Shown: positions 1-11,391 of the stretch, piece after piece | Layout: the number at the start of each line of letters is the position of its first letter | How positions within the stretch are numbered: the stretch's first letter is position 1 | Assembly: GCF_036669915.1 (NCBI RefSeq) | Contig: NC_089315.1 | Location: forward strand, 29,571,631-29,635,630 | Source of the DNA: Pocillopora verrucosa | Lineage: Eukaryota; Cnidaria; Anthozoa; Scleractinia; Pocilloporidae | DNA length: 64,000 nt | Direction: 5' to 3' | The notes under the pieces: model-generated | What the model was told of the DNA's origin: nothing | The model's database searches: none | What the model saw: the letters and a program-made list of their open reading frames with translations, nothing else | Program-made: the position numbers and the translations under genes

Positions 1-2072
1 TTACAGAGCCTTGTGGGGGATTAGGTAAACTTTGTCGTGAAACACCAAAATCCTCCAGTCCCCCTCCCCCCAAGCGCGAATCCACGAATTTGTGCGAGGG
101 TCGCAAGTTAAAAAGGAAAAAAAAAACCGCAACAACAACGGAAGCGGACGAATTCTGGGACGCCTCTGAGTACTGTAACTTGCTCCAAAAAGAATTCGTG
201 GAACTTAGATTAGAGAAAAATCAGGTCGTCTTTGAGTTTGTTTACACACCGTTTTTATATGACTTCACGGCTGCAGTATTGGCTAACAAGACAAGAAAAC
301 GCCTGCCATGTTGGGGTATCAAATCAGTCCTGCGGGATTTGAACTCTTTTTTATGACCTTTTTTTTATGTGAACACTTTCTTTTGTTTTGAAAAATCTCA
401 GAGCTGCTTACCACGTGGTTAGGACCTTCAACAAGAAAAAGGACACTAATTATAGTGTTTCTCTCAAACATTAAGGTAAATTTATTCAATACTCAAATGC
501 TTTACAGGAGGCTTGGAACAGATTTAGATTTTACCAGTAGTCTTAACTGCTGGTCTAACATAATCTGATAAGTCTAACAATGCAGCTTTAGGGTTAAAGC
601 CAAGTAAAATTGTAATTTGGCGAGGTAATCTACAATTATGAAAATACACAGGTCTTTGTACGTCTTCGATATTATTGCCTGCACCATGTTGCAGAATTCC
701 ACACTGCGCTAAGGAAAATCTCTGCGAACCGCTGGTTCGACAATTAACAGGACTGTATCTTTTCGCTTTCTTGCATTTATTTATGATCCATACAATATCC
801 GTAATTTCTACATTCAATCGATCTCGATCGTCTGTTATAAGACAGTGATTCTATTCATCTACTATAACAACGGAAATGCACGCCTAAACTACGAAAAACC
901 AAGATTAACATTACATATTAAAATCCCAAGCTATTTCCTGTTAACTTGATTTTAACAGCTGTTTACCATTATACGCCGATCAACACATCAGTAGCACGCA
1001 GTATTAACGGCTCAAATGACACATAATACAACGTCACAGGACGTTCCAACCCAAACGCGCGCGTACAATTTCTTTAGACAATTCCTTATCTAATTATTTC
1101 AGATTAGTATTGTTTTTCTATATCACTTCTGCTGTGTGCAATCCAAACGTTCTTGCTACAAGTCTATCATTACCGTGCTACGCTTAATTTTTCATCTAAA
1201 TCTTAAGTAACGCAACTGTCATCAAACCCTTAGCTTACATGATTAAATTAGAAAATAAAGTATCACGCGATACGCTTACAAGATTGTCGCGACACATCAA
1301 AGACCGGACATCTTTCTAAATAACTTTCTGATTACTTTTCAAAGATTTCTCTGCAGTGAGAGAATTAACTCAATCCTGAGTTTGCCATATTTAACGCTTT
1401 AACTTTCTGAAGTGAAATCTATGCGAGTCCATCTCACAGTTTACTGAATTTCATTATCAACTAAATGGGGGCCGAGACACAGGCTTGAATCCAGAAACGG
1501 CCGACGAAACCTTACGTTTTTCAGGCTTGATTTTCTGCAATTTCTTTAATTGCAGTACACCTGGCATTTCGCTACTTTTTCGATCATTCGCAGGCCATAA
1601 TATAGCTTATTTTCACTCAACCCTGAACATATTCCGCAACGGAACAACTAACACATAATTTGCCTCGCTCTTAACGTATGGCTTCCTAGCTCGGTTGGTC
1701 TGAATTACGCTCAACTCGTAACTGAAAGGGACGAGTTTCTGCATTTACTTCTGATTATAGTTCACCCGCAGTTATCACTTCTTTGCTAAACAGACAAACT
1801 TATCAACGAGAGAGTGTTTTCTTGATATGTACCTATTTTCTCTTCTCGAACACGCATTGTACAACGGTCTTTTTTTAAAAGTGATTTACAACACGGATCT
1901 TTAGCTTCATATTTCTCGATTATTTTTCCAAGATAGAAATGTTTTCACATGGTCATACATTCCACCTTTCCAAAGTGCATAGTTATAACATGGATGAATG
2001 AGTAAATATCTACTAGAAATAATGCTCTGTGAGTAATTAAGAGAAGTCAGTCAGCCACGCTTGACTCGTTTA
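1..2072. other. Intergenic AT-rich stretch with a possible BACK-domain relic
   Basis: No gene can be supported here. On the plus strand around 165-225 a short translated stretch (CNLLQKEFVELRLE) resembles the BACK region of the neighbouring KLHL proteins (for example [15 protein letters not shown]), in the opposite orientation to the cluster. It may be the last trace of another KLHL copy. An open frame on the minus strand at 524-817 has no recognisable domain and was not accepted. The rest (about 820-2070) shows nothing I can name. Confidence in the relic is low because the match covers only about 15 residues. Confidence 0.3.
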
Positions 2073-3350
2073 TCACCCACCACTCTCCCTCTTCATTACC
2101 ATATAACCAAGGGCTGCATTGTAATCTATTTTTCTCAAATTCTCCCACTCGTTCAGAACAGCAGAATTTAGGCGCCCGTCTGTAGTTCTAATTCCACTGT
2201 CAATTGGAAAGTTATTGATGATGAAATACACCCTCTCTTTTGTGTTCATTGCATTGAGATTATTGGCCGGGATACGTTTTTGTTTAACAACAGACCAGCT
2301 GTTGGTTTTTTCGTTACAATATTCTGCCATTGGACTACCTCGAACTTTGCCCCCAGCAATGTAGAGTTTCCTTTTCACTACTATCAGTCTTGTAGATTCT
2401 TGGTAACGGGTGGATGTTGTTGCTTTTACTTCCCATTTCTTCTTTTGAGGATCAAAACACGACTGACGTTTTGAAAGCATCCTCATTTTTCTCCAGAACA
2501 CTCACTTTTGAATTTAAAACCACTGCACCACTTATGTTATTGTCTGTTTGTACTGTAGGGTGAGGAAATGCTTGCCACTGCCGTTTAGTGAAACTGTATC
2601 TTTGACAAGCTTGATAATCGTTTGCACTCACTGCGTACATCTACTCATCTGTAACACAGAGATCAGTGGTATTAAAATAAAAATAAAATGTTCTTACTGG
2701 GTTCTTTGATCGTGGCTTCATTTGCTCCACTGAATACTAAGGTTTACAGGTTGGCCTGTGTTTATAGATTGCTGCCTCGTGGACCTGCTTGTAAATTTCA
2801 GGAATTTGTTGCATCTCCTCAGTGTTAAGGTCGTCAATCACAACTCCAATATCAACCAGCCCCTGACGAACACCTCCGATAACTTCAGCTGCAACTGCCA
2901 TCCTCTCTTCCTTCTTGTAGTTAACCCATTGTATCACGGATTTGGCTACGTTACAATCTGCAGCGTCTTGCAGATCTTTCAGCCCATAGCTAAACGCGAT
3001 TTCCCAGATGCGACAGTAAGTTTCAAAGTCCAAACGAATATTGACGAACTCGGTCAGCAGGAAATTACAACACTGATGAACAGTACCTGCGAGTTGAAGA
3101 TGATCTGCGGCAGTTAGAACTTTGGACACGCTTTCCTCGTTTACAAGAAGATCTCCAGTGTAGATGGAGTCCAGTATGATCTTTAAAACATCTGGTGAAA
3201 TGCTTTCATCTTTCAGCTCGATCACTTCCTGGCTTAACTCCTTCATTCCATCTGTAAACATGGCGTAAAAAATAATCGAACGTCGATGAATTGAGTTTCG
3301 TTACGAAACTGAGCACATTTCGACGGGAGAATATCGGCATGAGCAACCAT
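2073..3350 (-). pseudogene. Broken KLHL-type BTB-BACK-Kelch gene copy
   Basis: This is a decayed member of the tandem KLHL cluster. The start (ATG at 3350, MVAHADIL) matches its neighbours, but after FIDVRL the frame breaks. Compared with the copy at 11392-13661, 59 bp are missing between two TAATCG hexamers, so the core of the BTB fold is lost and the rest is frameshifted. A second, apparently in-frame deletion removes about 45 residues of the BACK domain (AADCNVAK runs straight into SVIQWV). A splice donor-like GTAAGA remains near 2698. The Kelch part begins in mid-propeller at about 2640, has another frameshift near 2480, and ends with the family's FPIDSGIR signature. It cannot make a normal adaptor. 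A transcribed remnant is possible. Confidence 0.85.
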
Positions 3351-4123
3351 TTTACTGAAGAAAATGATTCTACTGTACTTCAATTTCAACAACAGATCAG
3401 ACAGTGCCTTGCGGCAATACGGTGTTTAGGCGATCGCGTGATCGCGTGACCGCTACACGCCAACGTCATCTCGTTACCTTCATCACTTTTATCCTCCTTC
3501 TAATCTAGTGGCAGTTTCAAACATTTCAATTTGATTTCTCCTCTCAATATCAAGCAGAAAAATGATGAAAATAAAGAAAAATATCATTTAGGGGATTATT
3601 AGTTGATCCAATACCAACTTCTTGGAGATTACATCATAAGAATTGTACGGAAGACAGTAAGGAGAATTATTAATGAGATCATGGGAGTGAAAGGGTTAAA
3701 CTACATTGACGACCTCAGCGTGTACACTGTTCATAAATCGCAGTTCAGATGGGAATGCAGACCAAACGGCGATGTAGCATCAATGTAGAAATCATCTGGA
3801 GGCTGAGTCAAAGGAAAAATCTGTTTAATACAAATTATTGTGCTATAGTATTGACAAAAGAGTAAGGTATCGTGAACTTTTCTTTCCAGCCTTGAAGGAT
3901 ATTTACATGAAAACTGACAAAATTACTCTAGCAAAATTGTAAATAAAATAATAACAAGCCTAATTAACCCCTGCACTGATAGAAGCCGATATCTTCTTTA
4001 ACTGAAGAAACAATGGATTTTTAGGTTCCCTTCTTACTTATCAAGCTGATAATTGTAATCAAAGATTATAGGAATTGTTTGAGGTTGGATCAACAGACTA
4101 CTCATATTTGACGGTGAATGAAC
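3351..4123. other. Intergenic: promoter side of the broken KLHL copy, repeat fragment
   Basis: Just upstream of the broken KLHL start lies a double GCGTGA motif (3431-3450), discussed under findings. Positions 3590-3702 resemble the 3' half of a small dispersed element also seen at 6590-6801, 19167-19358 and 49082-49299; the shared ending reads roughly AGATCTTGGGAGTGAAAGGGTTAA. Nothing else recognisable was seen before the end of the next gene. Confidence 0.45.
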
Positions 4124-6137
4124 TCACTCAGTTTTCGTATATTCTCTCTTTAAAGGAAAATAACAAAGAACTGCACATTGTTCAATTTTTCCTAAGTTCT
4201 CCCACTCATCCAGAGGAACAGGATACACCTCCCCTGGTGAAATTCTAATCCCACTGTCAATTGGAAATTGATTGATGATGAAGTACACCCTCCCTTCTAT
4301 TTCCACTGCACCGAGATTATTGTCGGGAATATGTTCTTGTTTAACAACAGACCAGGTGTTGGTTTCCTCGCTATACACTTCTACTGGTGCGGGATAATTG
4401 TGATTTTGACGAGTACATTTGCCCCCAGCAACAAAGAGTTTACCATTTACTTCGAAAAGACTGGATCCAAAATGTGGTTGGCAAGTTTTTGCCCTTTCTT
4501 CCCACTCATTCTTAGCCGGGTCGAAGCAGTGTAATACTGCTGGTTGGTATCTTCCTTCTATACAGCACGTATCGCCACAGAGGACAAATATTGATTGATG
4601 AACTATTGCTCCAATATTGCAGGCCTGATAATAAGGATTTGTACTCAGTTTTGAAATGCTTTGCCACTGCCTTTTGGCAATGTTGTACCTTTTAGGAACC
4701 TGAACTAAACAAGAACTAATAGCATAAATGTAATCTCCTAGATTACACAGATTGTTAACTGCCGCATATCCATTTGACGAAATCTGCTTCCTCTCCCAAG
4801 CATTACTCTTTGTGTCGTAACGATAAAAGAAAAAGCTATGATCCGGGGCTGGTCCTGTGACAAACAAGGTGCAGCCTACAGAGATTGCAGAATCGCAACG
4901 AGCCGCCTGGATCGACGGTACTGTCGATGGTAAGTTTTTCCATATTTTGCTTTGGAAATCAAAATACTTCATTTGAAGCTTAGGAAGAACTGCAATCAGC
5001 GCCTGGAATGAAAGATGAGCGTCGCTAATCAAATCTAATTTTTCCTCCTTCCCACTAACCAAGAGCCTGTCACACGTTAGATGTCTACATCAGGTCCTTT
5101 TTACCTTTCTGATAATTTGGGAACAGAATTATTTTCTTTGCTTCAAAAGAACTACGTAGTTAGGGTACGGCCGTGTTTGTCACATTGACCTAATAAAAAT
5201 TTAATTGAGCTGATTATATCTCAAAGGATCGTGAGTTGTTCACGGTCCAATTCTTCAACGAGGCTGCTAGTTATTGTAAATGTGAATCAGTAAAACAGCA
5301 TTTACTCACTTGACTTGTTGATCTTGGTTTAGCTCTTTCCTCAGTAAACTTGGACAAATTAGAGGGCATGTTGTTATGGACCAATGCTTCATAAACTTGT
5401 TTGTGAATTTGAGGATCTCTCTGCATCTCTTCTGTGTTCAGTTCTTCAAGCACAACTCTGATGTCTACCAGCCCCAGACGAACAGCTCCAATAACTTTGG
5501 CTGCAACTGCCATCCTCTCTTCCTTCTTGTGCTTGATCCACTGCATCACTGATTTAAAGATGAACGTCTCAGACGGTGCACTGAGGTCATCTCGGCTGAG
5601 AAGGCCAACTAATTGGTCTGGTTCTATAACGGACAAAAATTCTTCGCTTTCACAGATATCCTTAAACGTTAATGCCATCTTGCTCTCCGCCGCCTCTCGC
5701 AGATCTTTCATACCGTGTCTATTGGCAACCGTGCAGAGCAGACAGTAATTCTGCAGATCCAGTCGGAGCTGAACAAATTCTTTCTTCAGGAATTCACTGC
5801 AGCGTTGTACAACACTCGTCACTTGGAGATGAAATGCTGCAGCGAGTACTTCGAACACGTTTTTCTCGGTGACATGAAGATCTTCAGTGTAGATGGAGTC
5901 TAAGATGATCTTTAGAGCATTTGACGTGATGCTTTCGTCTTTCAATTCGATAATTTCCTGGTTAGACTCCTTCATTCCGTTCGTAAACATGGCGTAGAAA
6001 TAATCGCTACTCGCAGCCAGCACGATACGATGAACTGGAAAGACGTCTTCGTCGACTTGTAATCGAACGTCGATAAATTGACCTTCATCTCTGAATTGAG
6101 CGCATTTGCAATGGAGAATCTCAGATAATGCAGCCAT
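4124..6137 (-). CDS. KLHL-type BTB-BACK-Kelch protein, copy 2
   Basis: Two exons, 6137-5310 (BTB-BACK) and 5002-4124 (Kelch propeller), joined by a 307-bp phase-0 intron (donor CAA|GTGAGT, acceptor ATTCCAG|GCG). The product is 568 residues, normal for the family. The start [15 protein letters not shown] was chosen because it aligns with the starts of the paralogues; an upstream in-frame ATG at 6239 would add 34 residues unlike them. The BTB part keeps the M-K-E version of the Cullin-3-binding phi-x-E motif. The Kelch part ends with [10 protein letters not shown] and DEWENL, the cluster signature. KLHL proteins usually dimerise through BTB and bring substrates to Cullin-3 ubiquitin ligases; the substrate here is unknown. 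A 16-bp tandem repeat (6145-6182) lies just upstream of the start. Confidence 0.9.
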
Positions 6138-6144
6138 TTTGCAA

Positions 6145-6182
6145 GACGATTGATGCGAAAGACGATTGATGCGAAAGACGAT
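6145..6182. repeat. 16-bp tandem repeat at a KLHL 5' end
   Basis: The unit GACGATTGATGCGAAA is repeated about 2.4 times immediately upstream of the chosen start codon of KLHL copy 2, in its probable 5' leader. Confidence 0.7.
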
Positions 6183-6204
6183 ACACGAGATATTACTTTC
6201 GCTC

Positions 6205-6237
6205 GATTGCGTGATCAAATATCTACAACGGTCACGC
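6205..6237. promoter_or_regulatory. Paired GCGTGA / GTCACGC motif upstream of KLHL copy 2
   Basis: GATTGCGTGAT (6205-6214) and GTCACGC (6231-6237) lie about 70-100 bp upstream of the start codon at 6137. The same core lies at similar distances upstream of the other KLHL copies (3431-3450, 10236-10247, 13714-13724). The role as a transcription factor site is inferred from position and recurrence only. Confidence 0.4.
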
Positions 6238-7523
6238 AAACACCTTCAAGTTACGAGAGGAAGGGGGAAGGGTTGAAAAACAGATGATAGGTATCTTCAA
6301 ATGGTGAATTAAGTTCAAATTTTGAACGAGCGATGTCTCTTTTCGAAGAAAGGGAAAAGATCTGTTTTTTGCTTTTGGCAATGCTCAAAATGTAGGATTG
6401 GGCAAACATAACAGATGGTTGTAATATAGTGACAGAGTTTTCAGTTTTTTTTTGGAATAAGCAAAAAAGGTGTAGTTATAACTAAGAGAAATCCTTGAAA
6501 ATCAATAATATCGACTCGCCGTTTACGAGAATCGACTCCTCTGGAGCGCGAGCACTCTCTTCTTAGTGTTTTTCCTTCATTGTCAACCCACCCTTTAACT
6601 TCCATAAATGATTAACAAAAAAATCCTTTATATAAAATCCTCACATTATCCAGCAAACTGGTTATGAGAATACTCAAACTTATCAGGTAGAAGTTGTTAT
6701 TTTGATCTAACAACAACAAATTCGTATAACCAAGTTACAATGAAATGTGTAGCAGCTAGAAGGGAGAATTAACATCAAGATCTTGAGAGTGAAAGGGTTT
6801 ATCATTTATTGTTAAAGCCCATTTAGTAAAAATAAACCTTTTACCAATAAATTCACAACTTTATTATGCAATCAGGTTATTACATGGCACAATAAAATCA
6901 ATCAGAGCGTTAAAGTATCATACTCATTAAGCCTTTGCAAGACTAAGATCAGTTTATGACCTCTTGACCTTTGCCAGTTTTCAGTTTGCATACTTAGTAC
7001 TTTAGTACTTTTTTCTACAGCTCTACCATGAGTCATACTCATAACCAACAGTTCTATTTCATGACTCCTCCTCATTTCTAACTATGTTATCTTAAAATCT
7101 TAACTCAATTTACGTATTGAAAACCAAATTGTGTTTTCATGTGCCATACCCTCAGCTAATTGAAGGGTACACAAACCACACAATAACCTATTTCATTATC
7201 CAACTGCATATATTATCCAAATGCACTGCACTCATTGTTTCTAATTTGACTCCCCTATGGGCTCGTCAAAATACAACAAAATTCGTAAAAATACTCAGTG
7301 ATACTGCATACAAAACCATATAATAAGATATATTTATTGCACACCTATTAAAACTACTTCTTCGAAACAACAGTTAATTTTAATAGTGTGTGTTGAGTAC
7401 TATAATAAGGCTTTTCAGTAAACTACATCAAAACAAGTATCTAGACCTTTTTCTTTACCATTCCGTTCGTTAACCGATTTTTACATGTCTAAAATTTTTA
7501 CCTTGGATTTGTCACTTCTTTGT
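6238..7523. other. Intergenic between KLHL copies 2 and 3
   Basis: Holds one small dispersed element (6590-6801, described separately) and AT-rich sequence that probably includes the 3' untranslated region of the gene ending at 7524. No coding signal was accepted here. Confidence 0.4.
6590..6801. mobile_element. Small non-coding dispersed element, family 2 (MITE-like)
   Basis: About 210 bp beginning near ACCCTTTAACTTCC and ending GAGAGTGAAAGGGTTTA, so the two ends are imperfect inverted repeats of a TTAACCCTTTAACTC type. Inner phrases (GGTTATGAGAA, ACTYAAACTTATCAGGTAGA, TTGATCTAA, AGATCTTG) recur at 19167-19358 and 49082-49299. It has no coding capacity. The ends and size suggest a MITE mobilised by a DNA transposon found elsewhere. 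Confidence 0.6.
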
Positions 7524-10164
7524 TTATCTCAAGTTTTCTTTCTTGACAGGCAAATAACACAAGACTGCTTCTCCACTTACTTTTGCTAAGTTTTCCCATT
7601 CATCACCTAAGTGGACAGGATAATTTTCCTCCGGAGGAATTCTAATACCACTGTCAATAGGAAAATTGTTAATTAAGAAATACACCCTCCTTTCAATTTC
7701 AAATGCACCTAAGTTGTTTTTCGGGATATGTTTCTGCTCCACAACAGACCAGGTGTCATTACGTTTGTCATACAATTCCACCACCTGGGCCCCTGTACGA
7801 TTTCTGTGTGAAGCCCCTGCCACACATAGTCTGTTATTGACTACAAAAATACTAGAATCAAAATGAGGATGGCAGGTCGAAGCTTTACGTTCCCATTCAT
7901 TTTTCTCTGGGTCAAAACAATGCACTACCGCTGGTTTGTCGACCCACGTATGATTATCAACTGCTTGATAGCCATGAATTACATATATTTTATAATTCAT
8001 TACTGTTGCCGCCACAAATCCGAACCTTTCTTTGTCACGTTGTACATTTTTGACAAAATTCAACTCTTCCCCAGCTTGCCAAACGCCAGTGCTCAAAGAA
8101 TACCTTTGGGGAGGATTTGATTGAGTAATGACATACAAATACCCACTGACTGAGCATGCGCAAATCTTATTCCGTATGTCCCATAGTTCAAATGGGTTGC
8201 ATAGGTCATATGATTCCCTTATTTTCAACTCTGGAAGTTTCTCCCACTTGTTATTTAATATGTGATAACGGTATACAACATAGTCACGGTCTTTCCTAAC
8301 TTGCATCTGCACCTCTGTGACTACAAACAAGTAACTTCCAATCAATTCTGCATAACAACATACATCAATCCTTTCATCTAGCTGAGCAACCGATGCCAAA
8401 GGCTTCCACAATTTGGTGTCAACATCAAAATATCGAGCGAAAGCGAGTTCAGGGCAAAAGTCGGCTCTGGTCCTCCACTCACTTCCATACATTCGAGTAG
8501 GATGGATAGCCACGAGAACCTGAAATGACAACAAAAAAAAAACTTGAAATGAAAATGATCTCGTTGAAGCACGCAAGTGATACCAAAATCATTATGCTGA
8601 ACTAGGCTTTGATAAAAGCTGGGAACAAAATGATACGATTGTTAAACTTTCAGTGTTCCATTGCAAAAGATCGCTTCTTGATCAATTAATTATAACTTGA
8701 AATCAATCTTTAGTGATTACAAGAAAGCCTAGGAGTAACGTCTAGAGTTTGACACCAACGGATTTTTAACGAATAAAACGCTCTACACTCTCAAAACGGA
8801 AGCTCGTATACTTATTCATTGCAAACCACTTTAATAGCGGCGAGGCACATGAAGCTACATGCACCAGAAGAGAGACTATTCATTACAAACCTTTAAAGCT
8901 TTTTCATTTTTAAGCATCATCGTCAAATGAATAAATTTAATGGTAATACCGATTTTACTATGGAGAAAGTGTGCTACGAAATTAAATAAGAAAATTTTCG
9001 TCCTGATCCGCCGGACTTACGTGGTAGGCAGAGCGACTTGATTGCATTACCAGACAGAGGTTTAAAGAGAGTGTAACTCCAGAACTGATGAAAATTCTGA
9101 AAAAAGGTAACCTGACAATTTCTCTTAAAAAGGGCCGAGAAGATTTCACATTTTCTCCAACGACACAATCGGAAATGTTGGGGCAACAATGGACTAAGTC
9201 AGAGTGTCACACCTCTTCTGTTCAGAACTGAGAGAGTCTATGAAACCGGGCTCTCTTTAGTCGAGTGAATAGGGTATGCTATAAACAATAAATGAAATTT
9301 TCATATAAACAGGCAAATGTAAGATGACTTGAATTACATTCTCACCGGAGACATTGATCTTGGTTTCATTTTCTCTGCAGCAAATTCATGTGAAGGAATA
9401 CAGTGATGCATCATGGATTCTTGTAGATGCATGTTTACCTCGGGAAATCGCTGCATTTCTTCTGTTTTCAACTCTTCGATCACAATCTTAACGTCTACCA
9501 GCCCCAGGCGAACAGCTCCGATAACTTTTCCAGCAACTGCCATCCTCTCTTCCCGTTTGTGTCTGATCCACTTCAGCGCTGATTTGAAGACGAAAGCTTC
9601 GGAGGGTGAATTGAGGTCATCTCGACCAAGAAGGCTGAGTAGTTGATCTGCATCGATGTGAGTCAGGAATTCTTTACTTTCGCAAACATCTTTGTACATG
9701 GATGCCATCTTGGCCTCTGCTGCCTCTAGCAGATCTCTCAAACCGAGTCTTTCGGCGACTGTACACAGCACGGAGTAGTTCCTCAGGTCAATTCCGTTTT
9801 CTATGAATTCCTTCTTTACGAAATCACAACACAGTTGAACAACACTTGAGATTTGAAGCTGACTAGCTGCGAGAAGAACCTCAAATACGCTCTTCTGGTT
9901 GACATGAAGATCACCAGTGTAGATTGAGTCCATAACGATCTTGAGTATCTGCGGTGAAATGCTTTTATCTTTCATTTCGATCACTTCCTGGTTCGCTTCT
10001 TTCCCATCTGTAAATATGGAGTGGAAATAATCGCTATACGAAGCAAGTACAACTCGGTGAGCTGGGAAAAGTGTATCACCCACTTTCAAACGTATGTCGA
10101 TAAATTCTCCTTCTCTACGGAACTGGGAACACTTAGAGAGGAGAATTCTAGAATGGGCCACCAT
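7524..10164 (-). CDS. KLHL-type BTB-BACK-Kelch protein, copy 3
   Basis: Two exons, 10164-9346 (BTB-BACK, 273 residues) and 8519-7524 (Kelch, 331 residues), total 604. The phase-0 intron is 826 bp (donor CCG|GTGAGA, acceptor TTTCAG|GTT). The BTB-BACK exon is a clear paralogue of copies 2 and 4 ([37 protein letters not shown]). One residue is missing where the others have M-R-E or M-K-E (here FTDG then KEANQ), which removes the hydrophobic residue of the phi-x-E Cullin-3 contact. The Kelch exon starts with about 17 extra residues before the first blade ([13 protein letters not shown]) and ends with [13 protein letters not shown]. It is expected to be an adaptor protein, but Cullin-3 binding may be altered. 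Confidence 0.9.
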
Positions 10165-10235
10165 CTTTGTGCTGTTTTAACGCAAAGATCTCTGCTTGCA
10201 AAAACTTCGAAAGAAACAAGAATGTCTTTATACGT

Positions 10236-10247
10236 GATCGCGTGACC
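10236..10247. promoter_or_regulatory. GATCGCGTGACC motif upstream of KLHL copy 3
   Basis: This 12-bp site lies about 75-85 bp upstream of the start codon at 10164 and matches the core found upstream of the other KLHL copies. Function is inferred from recurrence and position. Confidence 0.4.
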
Positions 10248-11391
10248 TCCCACTGACAACTATGCTAATTTCCACTTTAATTGGTTGCTTAGTTACCGGT
10301 GACATACGCCCAGTGATGCAAAGATTAGCTTGCAAAGATATCAGTATCAGGGTCTCTGTTGGGGCATAATCCCGACGATAATCTTTTTGCAGTTACATTG
10401 GAAACTAATAGTGGTATATCTGAAGAAGGTCGATGTGGTAAATAAATCAAAACTTTTCCTAAAATCATTGGATTAATTCATCAAACGTATGACGTACATC
10501 TTGTTTAACATCTTCTCTTCATATAACACCACATTTTAAGTCATATCTTTTACGTGGAATTACTTTTTAAATTCTCGTTATCCCTGCATTCTGCTGTAAT
10601 TACATATATACACACTTTTTTTTTAGGATAAAAATCACGAGAACTGTTAGCGTTATCATTTCATACAGTTCAAGGCTTTCTCAAAGCCGGTTGTATTTCG
10701 TAAAAAGTTGATAAGAAACACACTGACGATAGATTTTATACCCCGAACATTATTTAGAGTGGTTTCCAACCCACTGCTGATGTTATAACTATAGAATGTA
10801 AGTTCAATCCGACCATAACTGAGAACATAGCGGATATACAACAACCGTGACTATTTTTCAATTTTGCAGGTACATACGCATAAAATTCAAAGAGGTGTTT
10901 TTTATGAGAAGTAGTGTGTCAAAAAAAGGATTGACTATCTTAGTTATAGCGGCATGAACTGCTGTCTCAATTTTCTTCCCTGGGAAGACCAGAAAACTAT
11001 TTCTAACTAAGCAAGAAAAGAATTAGCTGGCACGTTTTTGATCCATCAATTAGTCTTTATTATTCAAGTTGAATACTCATAACAAACGGTAAGGCTTCCT
11101 TTTTAAAACAGTGATGCATTGACACCAAGAAAGTGATTTAGGAAAATAACTGAGAATAATCCCTGTTAACAAGTAAATAAAGCCCCACAACTATCGGTAG
11201 TAAATAACAAAGCCCGACCCTTAACTTACGTCTTTTAAAACTGAACCAATTCTACCGACATTCATAAAATCCAAGCATTCAGCTTTTGAGGTAGGACAAC
11301 ACCCCAGCATTCTAATAAGACAAGCTGAAAGTTGTATTTATTCTTCAGCCGACACAGTTAACAACAGCAAATTTAATTCAAATCACAAGCA
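10248..11391. other. Intergenic between KLHL copies 3 and 4
   Basis: AT-rich sequence with no coding stretch that I can support and no repeat family recognised from elsewhere in the window. The part next to 11392 probably contains the 3' untranslated region of copy 4. Confidence 0.35.

Noticed and set aside
524-817. 97-codon open frame on the minus strand near the left edge
   Set aside because: Cysteines are scattered without a known spacing, and no partner exon was found.
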